Shown: piece by piece, positions 1-5,990 of the stretch | Numbering within the stretch: the stretch's first letter is position 1 | Layout of the letters: each line of letters starts with the position of its first letter | Virus record (IMG/VR): IMGVR_UViG_3300007734_000925 | Location: 1-27,467 of that record | Source of the DNA: a virus | Reading direction: 5' to 3' (one strand) | DNA: 27,467 nucleotides | Position numbers and translations under genes: made by a program | Notes under the pieces: model-generated | Databases searched by the model: none | Told to the model about the DNA's origin: nothing | The model's input: the letters and a program-made list of their open reading frames with translations, nothing else

Positions 1-670
1 GTTCGTCCAGAGACACCTGACGCGACCGCGTTTCATCAAGTATTTGAGCAGTCAACTCCTCGTGAGCGAGTACGGTTGCTCGCAGCTCGTCTACGCGACG
101 TCGAGTAGCTGTCGGCGGCTTCGGTGCCGCCTGGCGATCAGCGAGTTCAAGTTGATACTCGAGTTGTTCGATGCGCCGCCGACGCTTGTTTGCCTCCCAG
201 TCCATACGCTGCTTGAACCCGGCGACGCTTTTGACCTCGGCGCGCAGTTCCTTGATGGTCGCGCGCAGTCCCTTGATATGGGCCGTCATGCGTAGCCGCT
301 GAGCGATTGCGTGCTCCGCTATGGCTTTGGCCTCACGCGCTTCCTTACGAGCGGCGTCGAGTTCTGCAGCATCACCGACCAGCGGTGCGTTACGGAAGAC
401 CACGCGCCGGTCCGACCGTTGAAGCATGTACTGCGCAGCGGTGGGGCGCAGCCCGAGGCCGAGTTCAGCGGCAGCAACGTGCGCCCGGCGGACGATGCCA
501 CGCCCATCGCGGAGTGCGAGATACTCGCCGTCAGCGATGCCCATGGTCTGCGCCACCGCCGCCTGGGTGAACCCGCACCGAAGGGCGTACGCGTGCAAGT
601 CGCACAGGCGCAGTCGGAGGCGCTCTCGGGCGCCACGTCGAGGTCCAGCGTATCGTTTCGAGAAGTCCAT
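1..670 (-). CDS. HTH-like / coiled-coil protein, 3' end cut by window edge
   Basis: An uninterrupted leftward frame runs from ATG at 670 to the left edge (223 codons, no stop). Residues about 33-60 (GFTQAAVAQTMGIADGEYLALRDG) resemble a helix-turn-helix of the Xre type: a TQxxVAxxMGI helix pair followed by a short turn. From about residue 100 to the edge the protein is a charged, heptad-like helix rich in Ala, Glu, Arg and Leu, broken by a proline-rich hinge near 181-190 (AAPKPPTATRRR). This suggests a DNA-binding head on a coiled-coil oligomerisation stalk. No Shine-Dalgarno sequence precedes the ATG; a promoter-like pair sits so close that the transcript could start at the ATG itself. It diverges from the RHH gene at 754, the usual geometry for a pair of phage regulators. 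The family is not recognised; the HTH call is inference from pattern. A nucleoid-associated or replication accessory role is an alternative. Confidence 0.7.
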   Translation of the reverse strand, partial: MDFSKRYAGPRRGARERLRLRLCDLHAYALRCGFTQAAVAQTMGIADGEYLALRDGRGIVRRAHVAAAELGLGLRPTAAQYMLQRSDRRVVFRNAPLVGDAAELDAARKEAREAKAIAEHAIAQRLRMTAHIKGLRATIKELRAEVKSVAGFKQRMDWEANKRRRRIEQLEYQLELADRQAAPKPPTATRRRVDELRATVLAHEELTAQILDETRSRQVSLDE

Positions 671-676
671 GCACGC

Positions 677-704
677 AGTGTACTTGCGTTGCGTTGGAGG
701 TGAA
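677..704 (-). promoter_or_regulatory. Candidate leftward promoter, possibly leaderless
   Basis: Read on the minus strand, TTCACC (704-699) and TACACT (682-677) are separated by 16 bp, each matching four of six bases of the sigma70 -35 and -10 consensus. The -10 ends six bases before the ATG at 670, so transcription would begin at or next to the start codon. That fits the lack of a ribosome binding site there. Weak consensus, so only a candidate. Confidence 0.35.
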
Positions 705-709
705 ACCCT

Positions 710-737
710 TTGCGCATGCAGCGAGTAGGGGTATGGT
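710..737 (+). promoter_or_regulatory. Candidate rightward promoter for RHH gene
   Basis: TTGCGC (710-715) and TATGGT (732-737) lie 16 bp apart, upstream of the ATG at 754. The predicted transcript start near 744 coincides with the GAGAGG ribosome binding site at 744-749. The element lies back to back with the leftward promoter candidate, so one bound regulator could control both directions. Confidence 0.35.
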
Positions 738-753
738 GGGGCTGAGAGGTCAC

Positions 754-1230
754 ATGGCACGTCCAAGAGCAGCATCGGAATCGTGGCGGGAGTTGATAGA
801 GGCGCGTTCAGCGGAGAAGGTCGCACCCGTGACCGTCACCTCGAAAGCGGCGCAGACCATGTTTGAGTTGCGCGTGGACCCGCTGCTGTCGCGGAAGCTC
901 TCGCACTTCCGAACGTCGAGCGGCATGAGCAACAGCGGCATCCTGCGCGTACTCATCGAGTGGTGTAGGCCTTCGCTCGACGAGCTCTGCCACCGCACCG
1001 AGCCATACACGGGCAACCTCGAAGACGTCATCGGCGGAGAGCCATTCGGGATCGACGGGTTTTGTCACGATACCCTATGGAAGTGGGGTGAACGCGTGGG
1101 CATGACTCCCTCCCGGCTGTTCGCAGCGTTGTGGAACAACTTCGGCGGCATGATCCGCTCCACGAGCCCGTCGAAGGTTCCTGCCGCTACCATCACTGCC
1201 ATCCGCGTCCGCCTGGAGAAGCGAGCGTGA
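754..1230 (+). CDS. Ribbon-helix-helix-like putative regulator
   Basis: A 158-residue protein starting at ATG 754, chosen because GAGAGG at 744-749 sits four bases upstream; an upstream in-frame ATG at 734 and TTG at 694 overlap the promoter-like region and lack such a site. Residues about 36-70 follow the ribbon-helix-helix plan: a short alternating strand (MFELRVDP), a basic helix (LLSRKLSHFRTSSG), a turn (MSNSG) and a second hydrophobic helix (ILRVLIEW). The remainder (about 75-158) has no recognised domain and ends in a basic stretch. RHH proteins are dimeric DNA binders that usually repress their own promoter, which fits its place opposite the leftward HTH-like gene. The stop overlaps the GTG start of the next gene (GTGA). 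The DNA-binding call is inference from pattern. Confidence 0.7.
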   Translation: MARPRAASESWRELIEARSAEKVAPVTVTSKAAQTMFELRVDPLLSRKLSHFRTSSGMSNSGILRVLIEWCRPSLDELCHRTEPYTGNLEDVIGGEPFGIDGFCHDTLWKWGERVGMTPSRLFAALWNNFGGMIRSTSPSKVPAATITAIRVRLEKRA

Positions 1231-1952
1231 TTGCCGTCCTACTCACGCCGCAGCAGTGCCTACACCGGGCATCGAGCGCCATCATGCGCACGGCTGAGAT
1301 ACTCAAGGGCCACGGCGTCAACCGCGTCCTCGTGCCGGCAAGCGGACTGCGCGGGCTCGACCGCCGGCAGGACATGCTCGTCGGTGTGGCGCAGTTGTTC
1401 CATGCGCAAGGCCTCGACGTGGGGTTGCACATGGACATGTCCTCGCTCGAGGAGTGGAGCGGCAAGGCGTTGTACCTCGGCGACACCGGGCGCCGTACGG
1501 GCGGGTGGGATAGCATCGTCATTGACGTAGACGCCGTCGAGGGAGCAGCAAAACACGGCAACTCGCTGTCGAGGCTATCAAGTTCCTACGTCCCGGTGGA
1601 CATCGTCACGTCGCAGGCTGGGCTCGGATCGGCTAGAGTGCAACACGCACTTGGGCTGGGGGTCGTTCGCCGTGTCTACGTCGCGCCACGGGGGAGGGGG
1701 CAATCGCACGCCGTCGCGCGGGCGTCCGCCCAGTGCCGGAGCAAGTTTCACCGGTTCAACACCGGAAAGCAGTTCGGCGCCGTCCTTCAAGCGCACCGTC
1801 ACGGTAAAGGTGGCTGGACTGCAGCCGAGATACTCGCTGCCGAGCACTACGCCAACCGCGAAGGTCCAGTCCTATACACCGACTGCGCCGCCATCACCGC
1901 AACGAGCACCGGGCGCGTTCTCGCGGCCATTTGGAGGCAACAACGTGGTTAA
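1227..1952 (+). CDS. Unknown alpha/beta protein, possible barrel fold
   Basis: A 241-residue product from GTG 1227, which overlaps the stop of the RHH gene as GTGA and has GGAG shortly upstream. The first two thirds alternate hydrophobic strands and helices: NRVLVPA, then a helix, LDVGLHMDMS, then DSIVIDVD, VPVDIVTS and RRVYVAP. Acidic residues follow several strands. That rhythm resembles a (beta/alpha) barrel such as those of glycosidases, but no catalytic motif is identified and the family is not recognised. The last 100 residues are rich in Arg, His and Gln. An alternative frame (position 1531 onward) is also open all the way into the next gene, so the true C-terminus is uncertain: a frameshift near 1640-1660 would swap it for a Pro/Ser/Thr-rich tail. 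Confidence 0.6.
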   Translation: MIAVLLTPQQCLHRASSAIMRTAEILKGHGVNRVLVPASGLRGLDRRQDMLVGVAQLFHAQGLDVGLHMDMSSLEEWSGKALYLGDTGRRTGGWDSIVIDVDAVEGAAKHGNSLSRLSSSYVPVDIVTSQAGLGSARVQHALGLGVVRRVYVAPRGRGQSHAVARASAQCRSKFHRFNTGKQFGAVLQAHRHGKGGWTAAEILAAEHYANREGPVLYTDCAAITATSTGRVLAAIWRQQRG

Positions 1953-2178
1953 GCTCATTCCCATCTGGTGGGCCGTCATCACGGGGCTTCTGGCGGCGCT
2001 GCTGACCATCATCACCATCTCGCTGTCGGTCGGTAGGCAACTCGCGGTGCTTGAGCGCCTCCCAGCGGCTCTCGACCGAATCGAACGCCACGAAGTCCGC
2101 CTCTCCGTCCTGGAGATGCAGATTGCAAGCAATACCAAGAAGATAGCGGCGTCCTCGTCGCTAGGGGGTGAGCCATGA
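1945..2178 (+). CDS. Small membrane protein with cytoplasmic-type helical tail
   Basis: A 77-residue protein from GTG 1945. GGAGG at 1933-1937 lies seven bases upstream, a near-ideal site that fixes this start despite the same frame being open further upstream. Residues 5-29 form one strong transmembrane segment (IPIWWAVITGLLAALLTIITISLSV). Residues 30-70 form a charged amphipathic helix with regular leucines and isoleucines (VLERLPAALDRIERHEVRLSVLEMQI), probably a coiled coil. Such one-span proteins with a helical tail occur near phage lysis genes as holin, antiholin or spanin-like partners, but position and topology alone do not decide. It overlaps the previous gene by eight bases and the next by ATGA. 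Confidence 0.75.
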   Translation: MVKLIPIWWAVITGLLAALLTIITISLSVGRQLAVLERLPAALDRIERHEVRLSVLEMQIASNTKKIAASSSLGGEP

Positions 2179-2729
2179 CTCGACCAGCCATGAACGAGCG
2201 CCACATCGCGCGCACCTACCGGAGCCTGTTCATCCGCGCCAACGAGTGGTCGGTCGGCGCCGCAGGCGGTTCAATCTCAAGTGGTGTGATCACGTTGGCG
2301 GTGGGTGAATATGTCGGATGCCTGTTCGTCCCGCCATATGACCTTGATCCGTCATTCCCGATCAAGTTTCGGGTTCACTTCATCGCAGCCGGCACAGCAA
2401 CGAACGCGTTTCTGCTGAAGACGAACCTGTCGAACAACGATGGAACGGCCGAGGCATTCAATACAGACCCGTCAAGCACTACGGCGCTCACGACTCCGAT
2501 TCCCAACACGAGCACTACAGCACCTATGGCATCAAAGGCATGCGTTAGCGGCGCTGGTAGCCTGACACTCACGAATACAACGCGCCGCAACTGGGCTGCA
2601 GGGCTGTACCTGACCGGAGCGACGGCATCAAATGCGCCCACAATCACGGGCGTCGAGATTGCATACGTACCCATGATTGCGGGCGTGTTCCACGATGTGG
2701 CTCCGAGCGCGGCGGCGTGGGCGTCGTGA
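2175..2729 (+). CDS. Beta-rich virion-type protein, paralogue of 16496 gene
   Basis: A 184-residue protein starting at ATG 2175 inside ATGA with the upstream stop. Predominantly beta with many Thr, Ser, Gly and Asn. It is similar to the protein encoded behind the coat gene: residues 56-69 (DLDPSFPIKFRVHF) match DLDYSNPMYFRVHW, residues 105-110 (LTTPIP) match exactly, and near the C-terminus VEIAYVPMI matches LEVLYAPLI. The order and spacing of these blocks agree, so the two are paralogues. The other copy sits next to the coat gene, suggesting a head decoration or other surface role; this is inference. Its place between two membrane-protein genes on the lysis side is odd. It lacks the roughly 80-residue insertion of its paralogue. 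Confidence 0.75.
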   Translation: MTRPAMNERHIARTYRSLFIRANEWSVGAAGGSISSGVITLAVGEYVGCLFVPPYDLDPSFPIKFRVHFIAAGTATNAFLLKTNLSNNDGTAEAFNTDPSSTTALTTPIPNTSTTAPMASKACVSGAGSLTLTNTTRRNWAAGLYLTGATASNAPTITGVEIAYVPMIAGVFHDVAPSAAAWAS

Positions 2730-2932
2730 AGCTAAACCCCGCCTATCTCGTGATGGCCGGCGCCGTCGTGGCCGTGTGGAAGCTCCGAAGCTGGGGCATG
2801 TCGGAGGAGCAAGCCAACACGGTGCTGACGTTCCTTGTGCTCGGGCTCGGGTTCACGCCCGCGCCGGGGCAGGCCTCGGGCACTCCGAAGGTCGAGCCCC
2901 ACGTCGAGGTGACGCGGGTGGACGCCCCGTGA
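2726..2932 (+). CDS. Small two-span membrane protein, holin-like
   Basis: A 68-residue protein starting at GTG 2726, overlapping the upstream stop as GTGA; an in-frame GTG at 2717 is a less likely start. Hydrophobic segments lie at about residues 6-19 (AYLVMAGAVVAVWK) and 32-46 (TVLTFLVLGLGFTPA), joined by a short charged loop (RSWGMSEEQAN) and followed by a polar tail. Size, two short spans and position two genes before the endolysin fit a class II holin, which would make lethal membrane lesions that let the endolysin act. No family-specific motif is recognised, so the holin role is inference from context. Confidence 0.65.
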   Translation: MKLNPAYLVMAGAVVAVWKLRSWGMSEEQANTVLTFLVLGLGFTPAPGQASGTPKVEPHVEVTRVDAP

Positions 2933-3303
2933 GCAACACCGATGCACACCCTGTCCCTCGACCCGGCGCCTACTGGCCGCCCGGGTTCAAGGATCGCGCG
3001 GAGGCGCAGGCCTTCGCGCTAGCCGAGCGGGACCGCCTCAGAAGCTCGTGCTCGTGCTCGTGCCACGCAGCAACCCGGCTCATCATCAAAGGGGCCGTAG
3101 TGGCGCTCGCATCGGTGCTCCTGACGGCGCTGCTGCTCGTGGCCATCGTCGGCTGTACCCCGGCGACCACCCTGGCCCTCTGCGACACGTCGGGCGTCGT
3201 CCTCGAGACGGCTCAGCCGGCGAGTTCGGGCGGGAAACTGGCCGCTCAAGTCGGGCGGTTCCTGCGTGCGATGTTCTGCCCGAAGGCAGCCCCTATCCCC
3301 TGA
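2929..3303 (+). CDS. Membrane protein with lipobox-like motif
   Basis: A 124-residue product from GTG 2929, again overlapping the previous stop as GTGA. It has a soluble N-terminus with a CxCxC cluster (Cys 41, 43, 45), one transmembrane segment at 51-75 and a C-terminal polar domain. The membrane segment ends in VAIVGC, where I73-V74-G75-C76 fits a lipobox. An internal in-frame GTG at 3100, five bases after AAAGGGG (3088-3094), would produce a 67-residue protein whose hydrophobic start ends at that cysteine, like a lipoprotein signal, although it lacks the usual positive charge. This could be a spanin or Rz1-like product, or simply a bitopic membrane protein. It precedes the endolysin by 14 bases. 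Function unproven. Confidence 0.65.
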   Translation: MSNTDAHPVPRPGAYWPPGFKDRAEAQAFALAERDRLRSSCSCSCHAATRLIIKGAVVALASVLLTALLLVAIVGCTPATTLALCDTSGVVLETAQPASSGGKLAAQVGRFLRAMFCPKAAPIP

Positions 3304-3317
3304 CCTGAGAGGCGCCC

Positions 3318-4157
3318 ATGACCGCGAGCGAGTACAACGCGTCCGTTGCCGGCAAGCTGTGGCACGTCGAGCAACTCCCCGAGGCGCTGCGCGTGGCGTG
3401 GCATTCGTCGCCGCTCGCGTTCGTTTCCCGTGTCGCGGAGCTCCAGCGGCTCGTGGGGCTGCCGGAGGATGGAAAGCTCGGGCCGGACACCCTGAAGCGC
3501 GTTGGGGGCGTCTCTGCTGCCGCGCCAAGACCCCTGGGCATCGATGTCTCTGGCTGGCAGCCCATCGATCACTTCAGTGAGCGCAACTTCGCGCGCTCCG
3601 AGGTGGCGTTCGCCTACGTCAAGGTGAGCGAGGGGGAGAAGGACTCAAACAAGTACGCTGCCGAGCAGACGAGCCTCTTTCACACCTGGGGCATCGCGGT
3701 GGGCTTCTATCACTTCGGCCGCGTCGACCTCGACCCGGTGAAACAGGCGGACATTCTGTGCGAGCGGGGGGCGTCCCTCGCCCGGGGGATGAAGTTGTTG
3801 CCCTACGCGCTCGACCTCGAGTGGCACAAGAAGCACAACGCGCTCCCCGATGCGGCGTTCCGAACCTGGGCGGGGGCGTTCCTCCGCCGACTTCGGGACA
3901 ATGACGGGCGACTGCCGCTCCTCTACAGCGGGCCGAGTTTCTGGGCCGAGCACGTCGCGGGCCGAATCGACGCCGACTACCTGCTCTGGACGGTCGATTA
4001 CTCGCACCCAGAGGCGCCCCCCACGCTCCCACCTGGCCACAACGCGTGGACCCTCCGGCAGTGGACGAACAAGGGGCGTCTTTCCATCTATGACGGCGAC
4101 CTCGACCTCAATCACTTCAACGGCACCATGGCCGAGCTGACAAAGCTCCTGGCATGA
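3318..4157 (+). CDS. GH25-type lysozyme (endolysin) with N-terminal PG-binding-like part
   Basis: A 279-residue protein from ATG 3318, with GAGAGG at 3307-3312 five bases upstream. Residues about 36-62 (ELQRLVGLPEDGKLGPDTLKRV region) match the helix-loop-helix of peptidoglycan-binding domains: LQ..LGL..DG..GP.T. From residue 72 onward the sequence follows the glycoside hydrolase family 25 barrel: GIDVSGWQ with Asp76, YVKVSEG with Glu105, GFYHFGR, ALDLEW with Asp166 and Glu168 as the expected catalytic pair, PLLYSG, and LRQWTNKGRL followed by DLDLNHFNG. Family members cleave the beta-1,4 bond between N-acetylmuramic acid and N-acetylglucosamine. Following three membrane-protein genes, it is the likely cell-lysis enzyme. 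There is no signal peptide, so a holin would be needed for export. A virion-associated role is less likely. Confidence 0.93.
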   Translation: MTASEYNASVAGKLWHVEQLPEALRVAWHSSPLAFVSRVAELQRLVGLPEDGKLGPDTLKRVGGVSAAAPRPLGIDVSGWQPIDHFSERNFARSEVAFAYVKVSEGEKDSNKYAAEQTSLFHTWGIAVGFYHFGRVDLDPVKQADILCERGASLARGMKLLPYALDLEWHKKHNALPDAAFRTWAGAFLRRLRDNDGRLPLLYSGPSFWAEHVAGRIDADYLLWTVDYSHPEAPPTLPPGHNAWTLRQWTNKGRLSIYDGDLDLNHFNGTMAELTKLLA

Positions 4158-4167
4158 GGGGGCGTCC

Positions 4168-4620
4168 ATGTCCGTGAACCAAGTCATCATCGACGGCATG
4201 GTGTTCGACCTGCCCACAATCGTGACCTCGCAGTCAGGAAAGCCCGTGGCGCGGTTCCGAGTGGCTCATTCGGCCGGAACCAAGAAGCCCGATGGCACCT
4301 GGGATAACCAGAGCCACTACTTCGACGTGACCGCAGTGGGCGAGGCTGGCGCGTGGGCAGCCGAGCATGTCAAAGAGCGATCGATCGTCGAGGTTACAGG
4401 CAAGCTGGAGCAGCGATCGTGGGTAGACAAGACCACCGGGCAGAAACGCTATGCCGTCGGCATCCTGGCGTTTCAAGCTCGCTTCGCTGACCGCTCCGTG
4501 CGGGCGCCTGCGGGCCCTTCTGGGGGCGTCCATGCCGGCGGGGGCGTCAGTACAGCGCAGAACGCCCAAGCGGGCGCAGGGGGCCGTCCTAGCCCCCAGG
4601 ATGATGACATTCCGTTCTAG
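4168..4620 (+). CDS. ssb: Single-stranded DNA-binding protein
   Basis: A 150-residue SSB. The first 108 residues form an OB-fold domain typical of bacterial and phage SSB: VNQVIIDGMVF, ARFRVAHS, HYFDVTAVGEAGAWAAEHVKE and IVEVTGKLEQRSW. A Gly/Ala/Pro-rich linker follows (110-143), then the acidic tip DDDIPF at 145-150 that recruits replication and repair partners. It coats single-stranded DNA during replication and recombination. ATG 4168 follows a GAGGGGG ribosome binding site by six bases, ten bases after the endolysin stop, so it appears to be carried on the lysis transcript. The TAG stop shares CTAG (4617-4620) with the stop of the leftward gene that meets it. Confidence 0.95.
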   Translation: MSVNQVIIDGMVFDLPTIVTSQSGKPVARFRVAHSAGTKKPDGTWDNQSHYFDVTAVGEAGAWAAEHVKERSIVEVTGKLEQRSWVDKTTGQKRYAVGILAFQARFADRSVRAPAGPSGGVHAGGGVSTAQNAQAGAGGRPSPQDDDIPF

Positions 4621-4847
4621 TACGCGTCGACGTCCGCAGCCGTGGCGAGGCGCATGCCGCGCCCTTGGCCGAGCATGATTTCGCGCTCGCCAGCGATGAG
4701 CCGCTCAAGGGCGTCCATCATGCCGGCATCGTCCTCGTTGTAGAACCGAATCGCGCCCAAGGTCAGAATCTCATCGATGTATGTCTCTCCGTCTGCGTTG
4801 ACGTCAAACACTGCGACCATTCGCCGCAAGTCGTTAGGGTAAATCAC
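4617..4847 (-). CDS. Small protein of unknown function
   Basis: A leftward 76-residue protein. GTG 4847 is preferred because GGAGG at 4859-4855 lies seven bases upstream, whereas the in-frame TTG at 4853 is only one base from it. The start is also overlapped as GTGA by the stop of a 16-codon ORF. The product is acidic and probably folded: VIYPNDLRRMVAVFDV, DGETYIDEILTLGAI, then a helix (DAGMMDALERLIAGEREIML) and a short tail. No family is recognised. Its TAG stop overlaps the SSB stop on the opposite strand. Codon use is ordinary for the window. A regulatory or host-interaction role is possible but unsupported. Confidence 0.65.
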   Translation of the reverse strand: MIYPNDLRRMVAVFDVNADGETYIDEILTLGAIRFYNEDDAGMMDALERLIAGEREIMLGQGRGMRLATAADVDAY

Positions 4848-4894
4848 GGCCAAACCTCCATAAGTACGAGACGTGTAAGAGCGGTGTAGTCCAT
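4844..4894 (-). CDS. 16-residue micro-ORF upstream of and coupled to 4847 gene
   Basis: A leftward ORF encoding MDYTALTRLVLMEVWP. ATG at 4894 is preceded by GGAG (4904-4901) with a six-base spacer, a good ribosome binding site. Its TGA (4846-4844) overlaps the GTG of the next gene as GTGA, so translation of that gene could be coupled to it. It may be a leader peptide, a microprotein or only a coupling device. Peptide existence is not shown. Confidence 0.4.
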   Translation of the reverse strand: MDYTALTRLVLMEVWP

Positions 4895-4940
4895 GGGATG
4901 CTCCGTTGACCCTGTGGCGGGTCAGTCAAGGTTGGAGGAT

Positions 4941-4965
4941 GCTCCCGCCGGGTTAGGGCGGGAGC
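4941..4965 (-). terminator. GC-rich hairpin between two leftward genes
   Basis: GCTCCCGCC (4941-4949) and GGCGGGAGC (4957-4965) form a perfect nine-base stem with a seven-base loop, starting five bases beyond the stop of the leftward 4971 gene. It has no uridine tract, so it may be a partial or Rho-assisted terminator or an mRNA-stabilising hairpin separating the two leftward genes. Confidence 0.5.
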
Positions 4966-4970
4966 GGGGC

Positions 4971-5174
4971 CTAGTTCTTGGTGATGATAACCCGCGTTCC
5001 GTCGGTCCGTTCCACCGTCGACTCGTGGGGCTCACCCCAGTTGAGCGTCGTGGTAGTCACGCACCGCAGCTCGGGGCCCATGTAGTCCGCGATCCGGCGG
5101 GCGACTTCACGGAGGCTAGCGCCGGTCGTGATGGTAGTTGTCAGAAGGTCAGAAGTGATCGTGTAGGTAATCAT
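4971..5174 (-). CDS. Small protein of unknown function
   Basis: A leftward 67-residue protein from ATG 5174. AAAGGAG on the minus strand lies seven bases upstream, which decides this start over the ATG at 5219. The product begins with a Thr-rich beta strand (MITYTITSDLLTTTITTG), has a basic amphipathic helix (LREVARRIADYMG), then two beta strands (RCVTTTTLNW and GTRVIITKN). Small alpha/beta layout; no family recognised. It is followed by a GC-rich hairpin and faces the rightward genes, so it probably belongs to a different expression class from the SSB and lysis genes. Confidence 0.6.
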   Translation of the reverse strand: MITYTITSDLLTTTITTGASLREVARRIADYMGPELRCVTTTTLNWGEPHESTVERTDGTRVIITKN

Positions 5175-5346
5175 GGCGGGCTCCTTTGCTCTGTGGCGAG
5201 CGGCTAGGGACACCGGCATTCCATCGGTCGACGGCTCCGATGTCCATCATTTTTTTGGGGCGATGCGGCGATTGTTCGTAACTCGCCGTGATTGCTCGGG
5301 GTAAATCGGGTGAACGGCTGACAGGGCAACTTGGAGCATGTCGGAA

Positions 5347-5619
5347 ATGTCCGTTTTGAGCGTTCTGAGCTTAAGTCAAGGTCACGGACTCGGCTCAGGA
5401 CGGGAGGACCGGAAGTGTAGAGAAAATACACACTCAAGGTGGGGAAGGATGACGGGCAGAAGTGAAGGGGGGGATAGATGACCGTCCGGTCACCATTTCT
5501 AACCAATGCCGGTTGCCTGGCGGGCGCCCTGACAGCTACCGGGCAAGGGCTCGTGCTCGGCTGTCCGGCATGCTCTGCAGTCCTTCTAGGTACTGAACAC
5601 GGGCGGTCAAAACGGACAT
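5347..5619. repeat. 13-bp inverted repeat, widely spaced
   Basis: ATGTCCGTTTTGA at 5347-5359 is the exact reverse complement of TCAAAACGGACAT at 5607-5619. The arms are 247 bp apart in the gene-poor region. Such pairs can be binding sites for one protein that loops DNA, or iterons in opposite orientation. Confidence 0.6.
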
Positions 5620-5705
5620 CGGGCAGAGGCTCCGTTCTGCTACTCGGGAAACCATCAATGGTTCTAGGCTGTTACGTACACGATCCGATAAGAGTCATTA
5701 TGTAA
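5478..5705 (+). CDS. Doubtful small ORF
   Basis: ATG 5478 follows AAGGGGGGGA by four bases and opens a 75-codon frame that begins MTVRSPFLTNAGCLAGAL and is hydrophobic and Cys/Gly-rich in its first half. The start lies inside the TGACCG/CGGTCA palindrome, so a regulator bound there would block it. Third-position composition is much flatter than in neighbouring genes and no family is recognised, so this may be a chance ORF in regulatory DNA. Confidence 0.25.
   Translation: MTVRSPFLTNAGCLAGALTATGQGLVLGCPACSAVLLGTEHGRSKRTSGRGSVLLLGKPSMVLGCYVHDPIRVIM
5479..5492. promoter_or_regulatory. Palindromic operator-like site
   Basis: TGACCG-TC-CGGTCA is a perfect six-base inverted repeat with a two-base centre, overlapping the start of the doubtful ORF. 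It is of the size bound by dimeric repressors. A partner protein is not known; the HTH-like and RHH proteins of this phage are candidates. Confidence 0.4.
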
Positions 5706-5909
5706 ACTCGGCGGGCTCGACGTGCTGTCACCAATGGTTACGGGCAGTTGTCTCTTCGGGCGGTGCATCATGGTGGGCGGCGCGTGGTGCGCCGTGCGTA
5801 GTTAGAAGGAGCGCACGCTATGCGGGGCGTGTGACGGGCTGGGCCTACAGCTCGACGCGGCACCCGGTCGCAGGGCTCGAGTTCGAGGGGGGCACCTGTA
5901 TAAAATCAG

Positions 5910-5990
5910 GTTCCGCCCCCTCCCACTCTTACCCCTCTTTTCGGTAGCTGACCTTCTCCCTCTCCCTTTCCTCCTCGCCCCTGCTTCCTG
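5910..5990 (+). other. Pyrimidine-rich tract next to TATAAAAT
   Basis: About 80 bases are almost entirely C and T on the plus strand; from 5952 to 5990 only three purines occur. Just upstream, TATAAAAT (5899-5906) is flanked by ACCTG and CAGGT inverted arms (5894-5898, 5907-5911). Mirror-like purine/pyrimidine tracts can form triplex DNA, and the TATA element with flanking arms could be an operator-covered promoter. No -35 element is evident. Confidence 0.4.

Noticed and set aside
311-703. Plus-strand ORFs opposite the leftward HTH-like gene
   Set aside because: The minus frame has a better helix pattern and stays open to the edge; the plus products are Arg/Ser/Cys-rich shadows.
5204-5506. 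A 100-codon minus-strand ORF
   Set aside because: Overlaps the palindrome and repeats, poor codon composition and no convincing start site.
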